Notes: generated by a model not told the origin, from the sequence alone. Counted from the first letter of the stretch, positions 17,352-26,645 are shown. The stretch: DNA of 46,416 bases from Bacillus salacetis (GCF_003581585.1 NZ_QXIR01000039.1:1-46416), one strand, 5' to 3'. Program-made: numbers and translations.

Positions 17352-17396
17352 TTGTTAATGTTACTAAAGGTACGTATAATGAATATTAAGTAACAT
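17352..17396 (+). promoter_or_regulatory. Recombinase promoter flanked by inverted half-sites
   Basis: TTGTTA (17352-17357), 17-bp spacer, perfect TATAAT (17375-17380). ATGTTACT (17358-17365) and its exact inverse AGTAACAT (17389-17396) flank the -10, a layout expected of an operator or recombinase-binding site. Confidence 0.6.
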
Positions 17397-17415
17397 AACA
17401 TTATGGAGGAACAAT

Positions 17416-17967
17416 ATGGAGTTTGTTGAGCCAATTAAAGATATTGCAGACATTCATGAAATAAAAAAGTTGTTGTATCAACATTCAACAAGAGATTACC
17501 TGTTTTTTGTCTTGGGCATAAACACAGGGATGCGTATCAGCGACCTTCTTCAGGTCAGAGTGGGAGATATCCAAGAAGAGGGCAGCCTCAAAGAGTTTTA
17601 CAGTCCATCTAATACGGAAAACCGCTTCTATTTAAATAGGATGGTAAGACGCGCTCTTGCTGATTACTTGAATAACTGTACGCTGCAGGATGGCGACTAT
17701 TTGTTTAAGTCCAAGAAAAATAATCAGCCGATTACACGGCAGCAGGCTTACCGGATTATCAACAAAGCAGCACAGGAAGCCGGGGTCAAAGAAAAAGTAG
17801 GTACCCACACCCTCAGAAAAACCTTTGGTTACCATGCGTACCAAAAAGGAATCGCTTTGTCGATCCTCCAGAAAATCTTCAACCATTCCACACCCTCTGA
17901 AACATTGAACTACATAGGAATTGATAAGCATTCCGAAGGCCCGATTAAGGTAGATGTAAACTTGTAA
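17416..17967 (+). CDS. Catalytic-domain-only tyrosine recombinase (integrase family)
   Basis: Site-specific recombinase of 183 residues consisting only of the catalytic domain; the N-terminal SAM-like DNA-binding domain of XerC/XerD (about 110 residues) is absent. The active-site residues are present: Arg in NTGMRISDLL (about 41), HTLR (about 134-137), His in NHSTPSET and Tyr in LNYIGI. The length resembles YoeC-type proteins of Bacillus rather than a truncated phage integrase, and ATG 17416 has a good AGGAGG, so the short form is probably intact. No phage genes or att repeats were recognised nearby. Confidence 0.82.
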   Translation: MEFVEPIKDIADIHEIKKLLYQHSTRDYLFFVLGINTGMRISDLLQVRVGDIQEEGSLKEFYSPSNTENRFYLNRMVRRALADYLNNCTLQDGDYLFKSKKNNQPITRQQAYRIINKAAQEAGVKEKVGTHTLRKTFGYHAYQKGIALSILQKIFNHSTPSETLNYIGIDKHSEGPIKVDVNL

Positions 17968-18008
17968 CCCATAAGCAGAAACCAGAGTTCGAAAGGGTGG
18001 ATGATTTA

Positions 18009-19463
18009 TTGATAAGTTCGGATTATTTTATATTACTTGCAGCTTTGCTGCTTATTATTGGAGTCATCACAACTAAATTTTCTACCAGGCTCGGTGTGCC
18101 GGCACTTGTTCTGTTCATTTTGGTCGGGATGATAACCGGCAGTGATGGATTAGGTTTAATCTATTTTGATAATGCAAAAGTCACTCAGCTGATCGGCGTC
18201 CTGGCGTTAGTCGTCATACTTTTTGAAGGGGGACTGCAAACCAAGATTTCCACTGTCAGATCTGTTGCCAAGCCGGCATTATCGCTTGCGACTGCCGGTG
18301 TGTTGATCACCACAGCAGTTGTAGCTGCAGCAGCGAAGTTGATCTTGGATTTCTCCTGGCTTGAAGCTTTCCTTTTCGGATCTATTGTAGGTTCTACAGA
18401 TGCTGCTGCTGTGTTTGCAGTGCTTAAGGGACAAAATGGCAAGCTGGGGTCAGTCCTTGAGGTCGAGTCCGGTACAAATGATCCGATGGCGGTATTTCTG
18501 ACGATCTCCTTCATTGAACTATTGACCGTCGAAGACCCGGTATATGCCTTGTTGGTCGGTTCATTCTTTTGGCAGATGGGCCTCGGGCTTCTGCTGGGAA
18601 TCGCTTTCGGTAAGTTAGGCTCTCTTTGCATCAATAAGATCAACTTGGATTCAAGTGGACTGTATCCTGTTTTTACAATGGCTTTTGCTTTATTGGCTTA
18701 CAGCATCACGGATCTGGTCAATGCGAGCGGCTTACTGTCAGTGTATGTAGCCGCCATGCTGATCGGCAACAGCGAATTGACCTACAGGCATTCGATTTTC
18801 AGGTTCAACGAAGGCTTTGCTTGGATGATGCAGATTCTAATGTTTGTCATCCTCGGGCTCCTGGTATTCCCAACTCAGTTGTTTACATGGGAGGTCATCT
18901 GGAAGGGCGTCCTGCTGTCAGCCATTTTGATCATTGTGGCAAGACCAATTGCTGTTTTCCTTTCGACAATCAAAATGGACTTCCACTTAAACGAAAAGAT
19001 CTTCCTGTCGTGGGCTGGCTTGAGAGGCGCGGTCCCGATCGTCCTGGCTACTTTCCCACTTATTGCGGGGCTCGAGAACTCGCCGATGATATTCAATGTG
19101 GTCTTTTTCGTAGTATTGACTTCAGCGTTGATTCAAGGATCCACTATTTCCATCTTCGCCAAAAAACTGGGATTGGCAGGCCCGGTAAAGTCGGAACCTG
19201 TACATTCCCTGGAGTTGGTTTCGATTGGAAAAGCCAACGCGGAGATCATTGAGGTGGAGGCAAAAGCGGATATACCTATTTTAGGGAAAAGCCTTGCAGA
19301 GGTAGAATTTCCAAAAGACGTTTTGATCAATGCTGTCATCCGTGGTACAGAATTGGTGACACCCTATGGCGAAACTGTAATTAAAAAAGGAGATGTCCTT
19401 TACATTCTCGTTTCGAGAAAGAGCAAGAAAGAACTTAAAAGAATGCTGAATATACATGAATAA
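18009..19463 (+). CDS. CPA1-type K+/H+ antiporter with RCK_C domain (CvrA/NhaP2-like)
   Basis: Membrane antiporter expelling K+ (or Na+) against protons, about 484 residues. Around twelve helices of the sodium/hydrogen-exchanger fold occupy residues 1-385, including the transport-core GSTDAAAVFAVL and ESGTNDPMAV motifs with conserved acidic residues. A C-terminal TrkA_C/RCK_C domain (about 395-484) probably senses a ligand such as a nucleotide. TTG 18009 is preferred because AAAGGGTGG lies 8 nt upstream; an in-frame GTG at 17997 abuts that site. It is followed 16 bp later by the YitT-family gene, so the two may form an operon. Confidence 0.88.
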   Translation: MISSDYFILLAALLLIIGVITTKFSTRLGVPALVLFILVGMITGSDGLGLIYFDNAKVTQLIGVLALVVILFEGGLQTKISTVRSVAKPALSLATAGVLITTAVVAAAAKLILDFSWLEAFLFGSIVGSTDAAAVFAVLKGQNGKLGSVLEVESGTNDPMAVFLTISFIELLTVEDPVYALLVGSFFWQMGLGLLLGIAFGKLGSLCINKINLDSSGLYPVFTMAFALLAYSITDLVNASGLLSVYVAAMLIGNSELTYRHSIFRFNEGFAWMMQILMFVILGLLVFPTQLFTWEVIWKGVLLSAILIIVARPIAVFLSTIKMDFHLNEKIFLSWAGLRGAVPIVLATFPLIAGLENSPMIFNVVFFVVLTSALIQGSTISIFAKKLGLAGPVKSEPVHSLELVSIGKANAEIIEVEAKADIPILGKSLAEVEFPKDVLINAVIRGTELVTPYGETVIKKGDVLYILVSRKSKKELKRMLNIHE

Positions 19464-19479
19464 CAGGGGGGAGAAGTAG

Positions 19480-20379
19480 TTGGCTGATGAAACTATGAAG
19501 CAGCAGGTTCAAAGAGAACTGCAGCATCCGAAATTAAGCACCAAAGCAGTGATTAAACGGACCTTTTTTATTCTGATTGGCGCCATGCTGATGGCGTTGG
19601 GAATCGAAGTATTTTTAGTGCCCAATTTAATCATGGATGGCGGGATTGTCGGTATCTCCATCATTTTATATAATCTCACGGACATAAAGATCGGGGTATT
19701 CATATTCCTATTGAACATCCCCTTTTTCTTCTTAGGCTATAAGCAGATTGGAAAGACCTTTGCCATTTCGACAGTCTTTGGAATAACGGTGCTTTCAATT
19801 ACCACTTACTATCTTCATACAGTCGCTGCCTTCACGCAGGATATGCTGCTTGCTACCGTGTTTGGCGGTATCATTCTTGGTGCAGGTGTGGGGCTGGTCA
19901 TCCGTTATGGAGGAGCTTTGGATGGAAGTGAAATCCTGGCGATCCTGTTAAATAAGAAATTTCCGTTTTCTGTTGGCGAATTCATCATGGTATTCAATGT
20001 ATTTATATTTACATGGGGTGGTTTTGTCCTTGGCTGGGATCGTGCAATGTATTCAGTCCTTGCCTATGTAATTGCCTTTAAGACGATCGATATTGTGATT
20101 GATGGTTTTGATGAATCCAAATCAGCGTGGATCATCAGTGACAGAGACCAGGAAATTGGAGATGCCATACTTGCCCGGCTGGGACGCGGCGTAACGTATT
20201 TAAGGGGTGAGGGTGGATATTCAGGTGATGATAAAAGAGTCATCTTCTGCATCGTTACCCGGCTGGAAGAGGCCAAGTTGAAATCAATTGTCGAGGACTT
20301 GGATCCAACGGCTTTCCTCGCTGTCGCAGACATTAATGAAGTTCGCGGAGGACGGTTTAAGAAGAAGGATATTCATTAA
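19480..20379 (+). CDS. YitT-family membrane protein (DUF161-DUF2179)
   Basis: Conserved Firmicute membrane protein of unknown function, 299 residues. Five to six hydrophobic segments run from about residue 27 to 200, with the family's GIEVFLVPNLIMDGGIVGIS and GALDGSEILAILLNKK blocks. A C-terminal soluble DUF2179 domain (about 220-290) contains LGRGVTYLRGEGGYSG. TTG start behind GGGGGAG, 16 bp after the antiporter gene. Co-transcription with a cation antiporter is the only functional hint. Ends at a very strong hairpin. Confidence 0.9.
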   Translation: MADETMKQQVQRELQHPKLSTKAVIKRTFFILIGAMLMALGIEVFLVPNLIMDGGIVGISIILYNLTDIKIGVFIFLLNIPFFFLGYKQIGKTFAISTVFGITVLSITTYYLHTVAAFTQDMLLATVFGGIILGAGVGLVIRYGGALDGSEILAILLNKKFPFSVGEFIMVFNVFIFTWGGFVLGWDRAMYSVLAYVIAFKTIDIVIDGFDESKSAWIISDRDQEIGDAILARLGRGVTYLRGEGGYSGDDKRVIFCIVTRLEEAKLKSIVEDLDPTAFLAVADINEVRGGRFKKKDIH

Positions 20380-20396
20380 GAATAGAAACTGAAAGA

Positions 20397-20449
20397 AGAG
20401 CAGACACCACTGATCCTGTCGTTGGATCAGTGGTGTCTGCTCTTTCTAT
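20397..20449. terminator. Very strong bidirectional hairpin terminator
   Basis: Stem of about 20 bp (AGAGCAGACACCACTGATCC and its complement) with a 7-nt loop, followed by TTTCTATTT. Serves the YitT gene and possibly the convergent ykrK. Confidence 0.85.
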
Positions 20450-20520
20450 TTCGAGAGTGCCCCTTGGAATACAGAGGGAAAATCCGTCAAGTGCGATTTA
20501 CCGGATCCAGAGCCTTTATC

Positions 20521-21294
20521 TTATATGCCTTTAAAAAATAATGCCGCCCCCGCATATTTCCTGGCAATGGCCTGATAATAAACGGATTGTACAGTAAAGG
20601 CTGAAGCTATCAGGATATTCAGGACAATTTCCTGATCCTCCTTTGAGAGCCCGTGGAAGGAAGGCAGCACTTTCCTGCATTCTTCTTTGATAAGCATGTC
20701 GGCATGTCCATTTATCGATGAATCATCTGCCCCTTTGTTTGAAGCTGTACTTGTCAGGTGGTGTACCTTATCGAAGACAGAAGCATAAGCAGAATATAAA
20801 TCCACAGGATTGATGATGTCATCTGTGCGGTCTTCCGGATTATTAAATACCAAAGTGAGTACTTTCCGGATGGATTCAAAGTCCAGAGCGGCTTTCAGGT
20901 CCTCGACTATAAATAGGATGGCAGCTTGATCTACGGTATACTTTCTGCCAATTTGCGGTGTGCCGATCAGTTCTTTAATATCCCGTTTGACCCAATTCTG
21001 TACAGCACTCGGGGAAAGATTTGTGAACTCGATCTGGTTCCCCAAAGAGACGATTTCATTGATGGAAAACCCAATTTCCTCGCACCCTGATTTGAAAAAT
21101 CTTTCGAAAATCGAAGGCATCTCTGTAGAAATAAATGCTTTGATGTTTTTTCCATTTTTCATTTCATCTTCATGCGCCACTGTCCAGGCACCCTGAAGCA
21201 CCTTCAATGGTGTGGTTTCTGTTGCAGCGTTCAAGGAAGATAATAAATCAGCCATATTCTTTCTGGATAGTTTGAAGGTCTCCACGTTCTTCAC
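20521..21294 (-). CDS. ykrK: YkrK-type DUF1836 transcriptional regulator
   Basis: Probable repressor of the adjacent htpX, 257 residues. The DUF1836 region (about residues 30-175) includes SPSAVQNWVKRDI, which reads as a recognition helix of a helix-turn-helix, then KYTVDQAAILFIVEDLK. The C-terminal part is helical and may sense a signal. In B. subtilis the divergent neighbour of htpX, YkrK, represses it; the same arrangement here, with an 18-bp palindrome at the htpX promoter, supports orthology. GTG 21294 has GGAAGG 7 nt upstream; TTG 21309 is an alternative start. Confidence 0.82.
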   Translation of the reverse strand: MKNVETFKLSRKNMADLLSSLNAATETTPLKVLQGAWTVAHEDEMKNGKNIKAFISTEMPSIFERFFKSGCEEIGFSINEIVSLGNQIEFTNLSPSAVQNWVKRDIKELIGTPQIGRKYTVDQAAILFIVEDLKAALDFESIRKVLTLVFNNPEDRTDDIINPVDLYSAYASVFDKVHHLTSTASNKGADDSSINGHADMLIKEECRKVLPSFHGLSKEDQEIVLNILIASAFTVQSVYYQAIARKYAGAALFFKGI

Positions 21295-21411
21295 CCCTGA
21301 TCCTTCCAAATTTTCTCCAATGTTTCTTTATCGTACTGGTTCCCCTTGTACTCGTCAATCCTTCACAAATTTTCAAAGGCTGAAATATATCGGCTGACCT
21401 CTAATTAAAGA

Positions 21412-21440
21412 TTGATTTTTAAACGGAAAAAACATATAAT
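21412..21440 (+). promoter_or_regulatory. Sigma-A promoter of htpX
   Basis: TTGATT (21412-21417), 17-bp spacer, perfect TATAAT (21435-21440), with the operator starting at the next base. Confidence 0.8.
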
Positions 21441-21469
21441 AAGTTCATATACAAGTTCATATGAACTTG
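21441..21469. promoter_or_regulatory. Probable YkrK operator at the htpX start site
   Basis: CAAGTTCATATGAACTTG (21452-21469) is a perfect 18-bp palindrome, preceded by an extra half-site AAGTTCATA (21441-21449), 12 bp out of register with the next half-site. Its place at +1 would make a bound repressor block transcription. Confidence 0.75.
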
Positions 21470-21489
21470 AAAAAAGCGAGGGAGAATGA

Positions 21490-22371
21490 ATGGGTAAACG
21501 AATTCTGTACTTTCTGTTGACAAATATTCTCGTATTATTAACGATCAGCATTATCTTCTCTGTGACAGGAGCGGGTAATTATATAAATGAGCAAGGCGGC
21601 ATCAACTTTGGCGCTCTCTTGATATTCAGTGCCATCATTGGTTTCTCGGGATCTTTCATATCACTTGCTATGTCGCGCTGGATTGCCAAGAAAATGATGA
21701 ATGTCCGTGTACTGGATCCGAACAAGCCTATGTCTGCCATGGAACAAGAGGTAGTGGAAAAGGTTCACCGCTTATCAAAAGCAGCTGGATTAATGCATAT
21801 GCCTGAAGTGGGTATCTATGATTCTCCTGAAGTCAACGCCTTTGCAACCGGTCCTTCCAAGAAGCGTTCATTGGTTGCCGTTTCGACAGGACTGCTCCGG
21901 GAAATGGATGACGCCGCAGTTGAAGGAGTCATCGCCCATGAGGTAGCCCATATCGCTAACGGGGATATGGTTACAATGACGCTGCTGCAAGGGGTTGTCA
22001 ATACATTTGTCGTGTTCCTTGCGAGAATTGCGGCTTGGATTGCCTCCCGATTTGTAAAAGAGGATATGGCACCAATCGTCCATTTCATTGCTGTTTTTGT
22101 ATTCCAGATTGTCTTCTCGATACTAGGAAGCCTGGTTGTGTTTGCCTTCTCCCGTTACAGGGAGTTCCACGCTGACAGAGGCGGTGCAGATCTTGCCGGC
22201 AAGGACAAGATGGTCCATGCCCTGCGAATGCTTAAAGCCTACTCAAGCCGTGTAGTAGAAGAAAGGGATACTGCCGTGGCAACATTGAAAATCAATGGCA
22301 GAAGGAAATCTGCCCTCTTCTCCACACACCCTGACCTGGATGACCGTATCAACAGGCTTGAAGGCAGATAA
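21490..22371 (+). CDS. htpX: Membrane zinc metalloprotease HtpX
   Basis: M48 protease that degrades misfolded membrane proteins, 293 residues. Two N-terminal membrane helices (about 5-25 and 35-60), the zinc motif HEVAH (150-154) with the third ligand in the [15 protein letters not shown] region (Glu), and two further hydrophobic segments (about 170-190 and 200-222). All catalytic residues are present and the length is standard. ATG 21490; the overlapping ATG at 21487 would stop at once. Regulated by the YkrK-type palindrome; terminator at 22391. Confidence 0.96.
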   Translation: MGKRILYFLLTNILVLLTISIIFSVTGAGNYINEQGGINFGALLIFSAIIGFSGSFISLAMSRWIAKKMMNVRVLDPNKPMSAMEQEVVEKVHRLSKAAGLMHMPEVGIYDSPEVNAFATGPSKKRSLVAVSTGLLREMDDAAVEGVIAHEVAHIANGDMVTMTLLQGVVNTFVVFLARIAAWIASRFVKEDMAPIVHFIAVFVFQIVFSILGSLVVFAFSRYREFHADRGGADLAGKDKMVHALRMLKAYSSRVVEERDTAVATLKINGRRKSALFSTHPDLDDRINRLEGR

Positions 22372-22390
22372 AATTGGATAGACATCGGAT

Positions 22391-22427
22391 AAAGACATGC
22401 CCGTTCCATATGGGTGTGTCTTTTTTG
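22391..22427 (+). terminator. Terminator of htpX
   Basis: Stem AAGACATGCCC/GGGTGTGTCTT with an 8-10-nt loop and a run of six T residues. Confidence 0.85.
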
Positions 22428-22543
22428 AGTTGTTAAAAATACTATTTTCATAAAAAGCAGCAGTGATTGTAAAAATATTCCTGAAAAGTGTTTGACTCTG
22501 TGGTTGATTTGTAAGATAGTTACAATATCTCTTCTATTAGGCG

Positions 22544-23764
22544 GTGAGAGAGCTGAAGGAATTTCATACGACTCTCAACAGGAAATTATATTATGCTATA
22601 TCCTTTGGAATCATTCTTTTGATGACATTCGGGCTGCTTATTTCAAACCCGCGGATAGGCAATATAAAAATGGGTTATACCTTGCATTCAGTGCTTCTAG
22701 TGCTTCTTGCACTTTCAATTCTATTATACCCGAGATATGAAACAAGGCCGTTCAGGGTGGTCTTGATCATCGTAACTACAGCATATTTTTATACCCTGTT
22801 TTTTCTATACCCTGATACCTGGTCGACCTTTATATTTCTATGCTTTATTCCTGCTATTTCCATTCTGTTGTTTGATACCAAGCTGTTTTATTTCTCACTT
22901 GTGCTGAATGGATTTCTGATCACCTTATCTTTCTGTTACATATACACGGTGGACCAGGGAGCACGCTATTATCATATTGAAACGGATTTAGTTGGAAATA
23001 TCCTTAACTTTGCCGGAAGCCAGGCCATCCTTTATTTTATTTTTCATGTCACCAATATGCGGATACAGAAACAGAGGGTTTATTACGAACAAGTCCAGAA
23101 TGCTGAGCGCCTGAAGACGACCGGCCAATTGGCTGCTGCGGTCGCTCATGAAATACGGAATCCGCTGACAGTTGTAAAAGGTTTCCTGCAATATTATGAA
23201 GGAAATGATGACTTCAAGAAGGAATATAAGAGAAACTTTTCCCTTATGATCGATGAGCTGGACATGGCTGAACATGTAATTTCCCAGTTTCTCTCGATTG
23301 CCAAACCTGACAAGGAAACCAGATCGAGCCGGATTGTTGTGAAGTCTGTCCTTGATGATGTCACGGAGCTGTTGAAAACCTACGGCCTTCTGCATGACAA
23401 TCATATTGAATTGCAGGTTAAAGAAGATTGTTATGTTTCCGCCAATCCCATTGAACTGAAGCAGCTGCTGATCAACCTGATCAAGAATGCCATTGAAGCC
23501 TCTCCGCATGGTGCAAATGTGTTGGTGAAGGCAGTCAAACGGAAAGGGATGGTGGAGATCGAGGTAAAGGATAACGGAAGAGGGATGTCGAAAGAGGAAA
23601 TCAGTTTGCTGGGTACCCCTTTCTATTCACTTAAGAGCAAAGGAACAGGGCTTGGCCTGATGATTTGCTACAATATAGTCGGGAAATATAATGGCACCAT
23701 TGAGTTCAGCAGTGATCCGGGAAGCGGCACGACGGTGACTCTTCAATTTCCTGAAAGCAGTTGA
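22544..23764 (+). CDS. Membrane sensor histidine kinase (KinB-like architecture)
   Basis: ATP-dependent sensor kinase of 406 residues. Six hydrophobic segments occupy about residues 15-175 with almost no extracellular loops, followed by HisKA (phosphoacceptor His202 in VAHEIRNPLT) and a HATPase domain with N-box NLIKNAIEA, G1 DNGRGM and G2 GTGLGL. Membrane-block layout and family resemble KinB-type phosphorelay kinases of Bacillus, but no response regulator is adjacent, so the partner may be Spo0F; that is inference. The GTG start has a weak site (TTAGGCG directly upstream), leaving the N-terminus uncertain by a few residues. Confidence 0.85.
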   Translation: MRELKEFHTTLNRKLYYAISFGIILLMTFGLLISNPRIGNIKMGYTLHSVLLVLLALSILLYPRYETRPFRVVLIIVTTAYFYTLFFLYPDTWSTFIFLCFIPAISILLFDTKLFYFSLVLNGFLITLSFCYIYTVDQGARYYHIETDLVGNILNFAGSQAILYFIFHVTNMRIQKQRVYYEQVQNAERLKTTGQLAAAVAHEIRNPLTVVKGFLQYYEGNDDFKKEYKRNFSLMIDELDMAEHVISQFLSIAKPDKETRSSRIVVKSVLDDVTELLKTYGLLHDNHIELQVKEDCYVSANPIELKQLLINLIKNAIEASPHGANVLVKAVKRKGMVEIEVKDNGRGMSKEEISLLGTPFYSLKSKGTGLGLMICYNIVGKYNGTIEFSSDPGSGTTVTLQFPESS

Positions 23765-23811
23765 GAACGGTGAATGCTGAACATTGAATGTATATTGAAA
23801 GGGGCACTCAT

Positions 23812-24489
23812 ATGAACGGAAACTCACAGAAAAGCATCATCGAGAAACTGAATTTGACCAAATTCACAGACAAGGCTGTGATTAATCTTCCAGGGGATAT
23901 TGAGCATTTCAAAGCCCTTTCTTATGACGATGTGATTCAGAAAGACAGCTATGACTTGTTGTTTGTCTTCATTTTCAGTCTTGAAGAATTTCAAAAGTAT
24001 TTACAGGAAGCAGCAGCAGGAAAGCTCATAAAAGATAACGGGTATTTATATTTCGCGTACCCGAAGAAAAATAATCCTGTTTATAATGAGTATATAGAGC
24101 GGGACAGTATTTATAATCAGAACCATTACGATGAAGATGGATTTGTTCACGGCAGCAACCTGAAATTTTCAAGGATGGTCAGTTTAAATGAGGTTTTTAC
24201 TGTAGTCGGAATGAAAGCGCAGCCACAAAAGAAGAAAGCCTCCTCCCCCAAAAGCCAGAGCGTGGATGACTATATCGGCTATATTAAAGATCTTCAGGAC
24301 TATTTAACAAGCAACCAGGAAGTACTGGCTATCTATAAGGGGCTGACCCCCGGGTATCAGAAGGATTGGGCCCGCTACGTTTACAGCGCAAAACGGAGAG
24401 ACACACAGGAAAAGCGGCTTCAGCAGATGGAAACAGTGCTGGCTGAGGGCTATAAGTCAATGGACTTATACAGACAAAGAAGGAAATAA
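23812..24489 (+). CDS. YdeI/OmpD-associated-type protein
   Basis: Cytosolic 225-residue protein. The C-terminal ~60 residues (YKGLTPGYQKDWARYV...RRDTQEKRLQQM) match the YdeI/OmdA bacteriocin-protection family motif. The N-terminal ~125 residues resemble the DUF3052 type (GDIEHFKALSYDD...YLYFAYPKKNN). Function unknown; in some bacteria family members have been linked to antimicrobial tolerance. ATG 23812 behind GAAAGGGG; an in-frame ATG at 23788 lacks a site. It follows the kinase gene by 47 bp and may be co-transcribed. Confidence 0.7.
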   Translation: MNGNSQKSIIEKLNLTKFTDKAVINLPGDIEHFKALSYDDVIQKDSYDLLFVFIFSLEEFQKYLQEAAAGKLIKDNGYLYFAYPKKNNPVYNEYIERDSIYNQNHYDEDGFVHGSNLKFSRMVSLNEVFTVVGMKAQPQKKKASSPKSQSVDDYIGYIKDLQDYLTSNQEVLAIYKGLTPGYQKDWARYVYSAKRRDTQEKRLQQMETVLAEGYKSMDLYRQRRK

Positions 24490-24493
24490 AAAT

Positions 24494-24525
24494 AACGCCG
24501 GGGTCTGTCATGGGATCCCGGCGTT
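24494..24525. terminator. GC-rich hairpin between convergent genes
   Basis: AACGCCGGG/CCCGGCGTT strong stem 4 bp after the YdeI-like gene and 6 bp from the VOC stop. No clear U-run on either side, but its position suits a bidirectional terminator. Confidence 0.6.
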
Positions 24526-24530
24526 GACTC

Positions 24531-24908
24531 TTAGGAGAAAACCTCGCTCATTAAGGCATGGGTATTGCCCTCTGTATCTTTAAAGAAAGTCATCCACGTT
24601 TCAGTCTGTCCCATCTTGGCGACCACATGGGGCTCATCCAGGAAGGCCACTCCGTTTTCCTTCAGTTTTTGATAGGAATCTTTAATACTTTTAACATCAA
24701 AATAGATGACGGAGCTTGCCTGGGCAAATTCCTCTTTTTCAGGTAGTGCCAGCATCAGCCGAAGCCCATTGCATTCCAAGAACGCCATGCTGTCGGTGTT
24801 GAACAGAAGGGTCAGTCCGAGTTTCTCTTTGTAGAATTCCACTGCACGGCCGATATCCTGTGCAGGCACTCCGATTTGTCCGATTTTTTGAACGGCATCC
24901 GTGTTCAT
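24531..24908 (-). CDS. VOC-superfamily (glyoxalase-like) protein
   Basis: 125-residue vicinal-oxygen-chelate fold protein with two beta-alpha-beta-beta-beta modules (IGQIGVPAQDIGRAVEFYKEKLG..., then IYFDVKSIKDSYQKL...WMTFFKDTEGNTHALMSEV). Such proteins bind a metal and act as glyoxalases, dioxygenases or resistance proteins; the substrate cannot be told from sequence. ATG 24908 follows AAAGGGG; the frame upstream of it (to 24995) has no ribosome site. Confidence 0.8.
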   Translation of the reverse strand: MNTDAVQKIGQIGVPAQDIGRAVEFYKEKLGLTLLFNTDSMAFLECNGLRLMLALPEKEEFAQASSVIYFDVKSIKDSYQKLKENGVAFLDEPHVVAKMGQTETWMTFFKDTEGNTHALMSEVFS

Positions 24909-24986
24909 GTAGGATTCCCCTTTCACTTTTTTCTTTTTCAAAATTATTCTGATATTTCCATTATACACTATTTTCCTATTTTCACA

Positions 24987-25022
24987 GAAAAGCACTGTCC
25001 CATTTGTTGGAACAGTGCTTTT
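24987..25022 (-). terminator. Terminator of the BCCT transporter gene
   Basis: AAAAGCACTGTCCC pairs with GGAACAGTGCTTTT. On the minus strand the stem ends in a short T-run, 33 bp after the transporter stop. Confidence 0.8.
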
Positions 25023-25054
25023 GATTGGATACTCTATGGATCAATTCAGTTTTC

Positions 25055-26551
25055 TTATTTTATTTTGCGTTGTGAACGGGCTTCCTGTTGTATTTCTTTA
25101 AAAAATGATACGCCCATTAAAATCATGACAATGGCAAACGGAAGGGCTGCGATGATCAGCATATTCTGCAATCCTTGTGTACCGCCGAAGTAAACAACGA
25201 CAGCAGCAATGGCTGATTGAATCAAGCCCCAGCCGATTTTCACTGAGTTTCCAGGGTTCAGCTGTCCGTTGGTACTCAGCATTCCCAGCACAAATGTAGC
25301 GGAGTCTGCGGAAGTGATAAAGAATATCGCAATCACCAAAATGGTGAGGACCGACATGAAAAAGCCGAGTGGATATTCTGCCAGTACTCCGAATGTGGAG
25401 GTTTCCAAGGAAAGTTCAGAAATTGCGGCTGTTCCAAGCTGCTCCAGGTTCAAGGCAGAGACACCGAACACAGCGAAGAATATGAAACATACCAAGGATG
25501 GAAGGAGTAATACCCCGAATAGGAATTCCCTCACTGTCCGTCCTTTTGATATACGTGCAATGAAGATGCCGACAAATGGCGCCCAGGATATCCACCATGC
25601 CCAGTAGAAGATGGTCCAGCCGTTGATCCAGCCGCGATTTTCTTCATCCAAAGGTGCGAGCCTGAAACTCATATCGAAGAAATCGGAGATGTACCTTCCC
25701 AGGGTATCTGTGAACATATTGAGGATGTACATGGTCGGCCCGACAACAAATAGGAGGAGCAATAATAAAATGGCTAATCCCATATTGATGTTGCTTAAAT
25801 ATTTGATGCCTTTTCCGATTCCAGACCAGGCGGACCAGATGAACAGCACGGTAGCAATGGCCAGTACCAATATCTGGACAGTGAACGAATTAGGGGTTCC
25901 AAATAAGTAGGCAAGGCCTCCTGTAATCTGGGCAGACCCGAATCCCAGTGTCGCTGCGACACCGATGACAGTCGCGAATACAGCGAGCACATCGACGATT
26001 TTACCGAGCGGCCCTCTCATCATTTTTTCCCCGAACAGAGGGGTAAGTGTGGCACTGATCAGGCCTGGAGCTCCCTTATTAAACTTGAAATAAGCCAGGA
26101 TCAGGCCGACGATGGCATAAACAGCCCAAGCATGGATTCCCCAATGGAAGAAGGAATATTTCAATGCTTCTTTGATTGCAGCATTTGTGCCTTCTTCACT
26201 CATGGGACTGCTGATAAAGGCGTGCGATATAGGTTCGGCGGTTGTCCAGAAGACAAGGCCGATCCCCATGCCGGCACTAAAGAGCATTGCAAACCAAGAG
26301 GATCTGCTGAACTCGGGCTCGTCATCCTTCTTTCCCAGTTTTAACTTACCGAATTTAGAAAACATGAGGAAAACACAGAAAAGAAGAATGGCGATGACAA
26401 TCAGTAAATAGAACCAGCCGAAATCACTTAAGATCCTGCCGGTCAACTCAGAAGAAAAGTTGTTTAGATTCTCGGGGGCCACAGCTCCCCAAATAACGAC
26501 GGCCAATGAAATGGCCAGTGCATACCAAAATACTTGTGTAGCTTTATTCAT
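25055..26551 (-). CDS. BCCT-family glycine betaine transporter (OpuD-like)
   Basis: Sodium-coupled uptake of betaine or a related trimethylammonium osmoprotectant. 498 residues with twelve helices. The family signature WTIFYWAWWISWAPFVGIFIARISKGRTVREF, spanning helix 8 and the following loop (about residues 312-343), is intact, and GMGIGLVFWTTAEP is the glycine-rich helix 3. Length and overall sequence resemble B. subtilis OpuD (512 residues). ATG behind AGAGGTGA. Single gene; presumably osmotically controlled, though no known site was recognised. Confidence 0.9.
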   Translation of the reverse strand: MNKATQVFWYALAISLAVVIWGAVAPENLNNFSSELTGRILSDFGWFYLLIVIAILLFCVFLMFSKFGKLKLGKKDDEPEFSRSSWFAMLFSAGMGIGLVFWTTAEPISHAFISSPMSEEGTNAAIKEALKYSFFHWGIHAWAVYAIVGLILAYFKFNKGAPGLISATLTPLFGEKMMRGPLGKIVDVLAVFATVIGVAATLGFGSAQITGGLAYLFGTPNSFTVQILVLAIATVLFIWSAWSGIGKGIKYLSNINMGLAILLLLLLFVVGPTMYILNMFTDTLGRYISDFFDMSFRLAPLDEENRGWINGWTIFYWAWWISWAPFVGIFIARISKGRTVREFLFGVLLLPSLVCFIFFAVFGVSALNLEQLGTAAISELSLETSTFGVLAEYPLGFFMSVLTILVIAIFFITSADSATFVLGMLSTNGQLNPGNSVKIGWGLIQSAIAAVVVYFGGTQGLQNMLIIAALPFAIVMILMGVSFFKEIQQEARSQRKIK

Positions 26552-26645
26552 ACTTCACCTCTCAAAAAATAATCAATTTGAGAGTATCCAACTCTATTAG
26601 TATAACATGATTTCTAAAGTGGTGCTTTCAGCCTGCAAGCTGGAA

